A stretch of 36,210 nucleotides of DNA, taken from positions 1-36,210 of the forward strand of contig DATBTN010000054.1 in the NCBI GenBank assembly GCA_036559195.1. Reading direction: 5' to 3'. Source of the stretch: Candidatus Baltobacteraceae bacterium. GTDB lineage: Bacteria; Vulcanimicrobiota; Vulcanimicrobiia; Vulcanimicrobiales; Vulcanimicrobiaceae. Positions 35,498-36,210 of this stretch are shown one piece after another. Made by a program: the position numbers and the translations under genes. Every line of letters starts with the position of its first letter. Positions within the stretch are counted from its first letter, which is position 1. Under the pieces are notes generated by a model that worked only from the letters and a program-made list of their open reading frames with translations, was not told where the DNA came from and ran no database searches.

Positions 35498-36210
35498 ACG
35501 GGTTGATCGCTCTCTCGCCGACGTACGTTAAGATGCTCTTGATCTCCGAGTAGTGAGCGAGCGTGTCGAAGCCGAGTTCGCGGCCGTAGCCCGACTGTTT
35601 GAAGCCGCCGAACGGCACGCCGGGGAACACCGCGTAAGGCGTGTTGATGGCGACCGTCCCGCTGCGCAGCGCTTTGGCTACGCGGTTGACGCGGCCGACG
35701 TTCTGCGACCACACGCTCGCGGAAAGGCCGTACTCCGAATCGTTCGCCAAGGCGATCGCTTCGGCTTCGTCTTTGAACTTCGTGAGCGTGACGACCGGCC
35801 CGAAGATCTCCTCGCGCGAGATGCGATGCGTGGGTAGCGCCTCGAACGCGGTCGCGCTCCAAAACATGCCGCGTTCGAAGCCGTCGCCGATCTGCGCGGC
35901 CGCGCCGCCGACGATCGGCTTCGCGCCTTCGGCTACGCCGATCTCGCAGTACGTGCGAATCTTCTCGAGTTGCTCGGGCATCGTGATCGCGCCGATCTGC
36001 GTCTGCGGATCCTCCGGATTTCCCACGCGCAGCTTCTTAGCTTTAGCCGCGAACTGCTCGACGAATTCGTCGTAGATGCGTTCGTGAACGAGCACGCGCG
36101 AACGCGCTTCGCAGGTTTGTCCGGCATTGTAAAAAATGCCGTAGAGCGCACCGTCGACGGCTTGCGCGAGGTCGGCATCGTCGAACACGAGCGACGGCGA
36201 TTTTCCGCCG
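35487..36210 (-). CDS. NAD(P)-dependent aldehyde dehydrogenase, C-terminal part (cut by the right edge)
   Basis: About 240 residues are present, entering the window at GGKSPSLVFDDADL. The catalytic cysteine motif GQTCEARSR, the EEIFGPVV motif, PFGGFKQSGYGRELG and the closing LAHYSEIKSILTYVG are all seen. These place it in the betaine/phenylacetaldehyde-type ALDH family, which oxidises aldehydes to acids. The substrate is unknown. Its closeness to the BoxB-like operon hints at the aldehyde step of ring cleavage (as BoxD or PaaZ do), but it is a separate transcript. The N-terminal half lies outside the window. Confidence 0.9.
   Translation of the reverse strand, partial: GGKSPSLVFDDADLAQAVDGALYGIFYNAGQTCEARSRVLVHERIYDEFVEQFAAKAKKLRVGNPEDPQTQIGAITMPEQLEKIRTYCEIGVAEGAKPIVGGAAAQIGDGFERGMFWSATAFEALPTHRISREEIFGPVVTLTKFKDEAEAIALANDSEYGLSASVWSQNVGRVNRVAKALRSGTVAINTPYAVFPGVPFGGFKQSGYGRELGFDTLAHYSEIKSILTYVGERAINPFGV

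Overview
The window is a GC-rich stretch of bacterial chromosome, densely packed with ordinary metabolic and transport genes. GTG and TTG starts are common, and 4-8 base gene overlaps are frequent. A TonB-dependent outer-membrane receptor and several lipoproteins point to a two-membrane (Gram-negative type) cell. The mix of B12 uptake, a PaaX-type regulator, a BoxB-like oxygenase and an archaeal-style ATP-dependent DNA ligase suggests a deep-branching, probably aerobic soil-type heterotroph. Candidatus Eremiobacterota is my best guess from general style. No phylogenetic marker is present to prove it, and I see no phage, plasmid, transposase, CRISPR array, tRNA or rRNA.

Layout. 1-539: the first codons of a gene leaving the left edge, then a gene-free stretch full of short repeats and one long palindromic element. 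540-3159 (minus): vitamin B12-binding lipoprotein (btuF), hflX and a trypsin-like lipoprotein protease. 3215-7087 (plus): a cobalamin riboswitch, an apparent Shine-Dalgarno-masking hairpin, then btuB-btuC-btuD. 7071-9278 (minus): a membrane PP2C phosphatase, a small secreted protein and an HNH nuclease, overlapping head to tail. 9332-14650 (plus): phosphohexomutase, a double-headed dynamin-like GTPase and nagA. 14651-15046: gene-free, with a second copy of the palindromic element and more short repeats. 15047-19756 (minus): a complete branched-chain-amino-acid-type ABC importer livKHMGF. 19874-21103 (plus): an FAD monooxygenase. 21066-26612 (minus): cysK, a Rhizobium-type asparaginase and B12-dependent metH. 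26733-29475 (plus): a ligase-associated-type exonuclease and a class C beta-lactamase-fold serine hydrolase. 29476-29644: a third short-repeat cluster. 29645-31648: a one-domain Lrp/AsnC protein (minus) divergent from an ATP-dependent DNA ligase (plus). 31661-33886 (minus): a BoxB-like di-iron oxygenase, a crotonase and a small membrane protein, divergent from a paaX-like regulator (33988-34827, plus). 34892-36210 (minus): an aldehyde dehydrogenase cut by the right edge and two small unknown genes.

How they fit. The B12 importer feeds cobalamin to MetH; cysK and metH are adjacent, forming a sulfur amino-acid block. The BoxB-like/crotonase pair under a PaaX-type regulator looks like a minimal aromatic acyl-CoA epoxidation module, without the usual PaaBCDE or BoxA partners in view. 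The most unusual DNA-level signal is the pair of ~148-bp elements. Their 83-bp cores are about 90% identical and in opposite orientation, while their 32-33 bp arms differ between copies but stay self-complementary within each copy. Coordinates and starts were worked out by reading the sequence by hand; no database search was possible.
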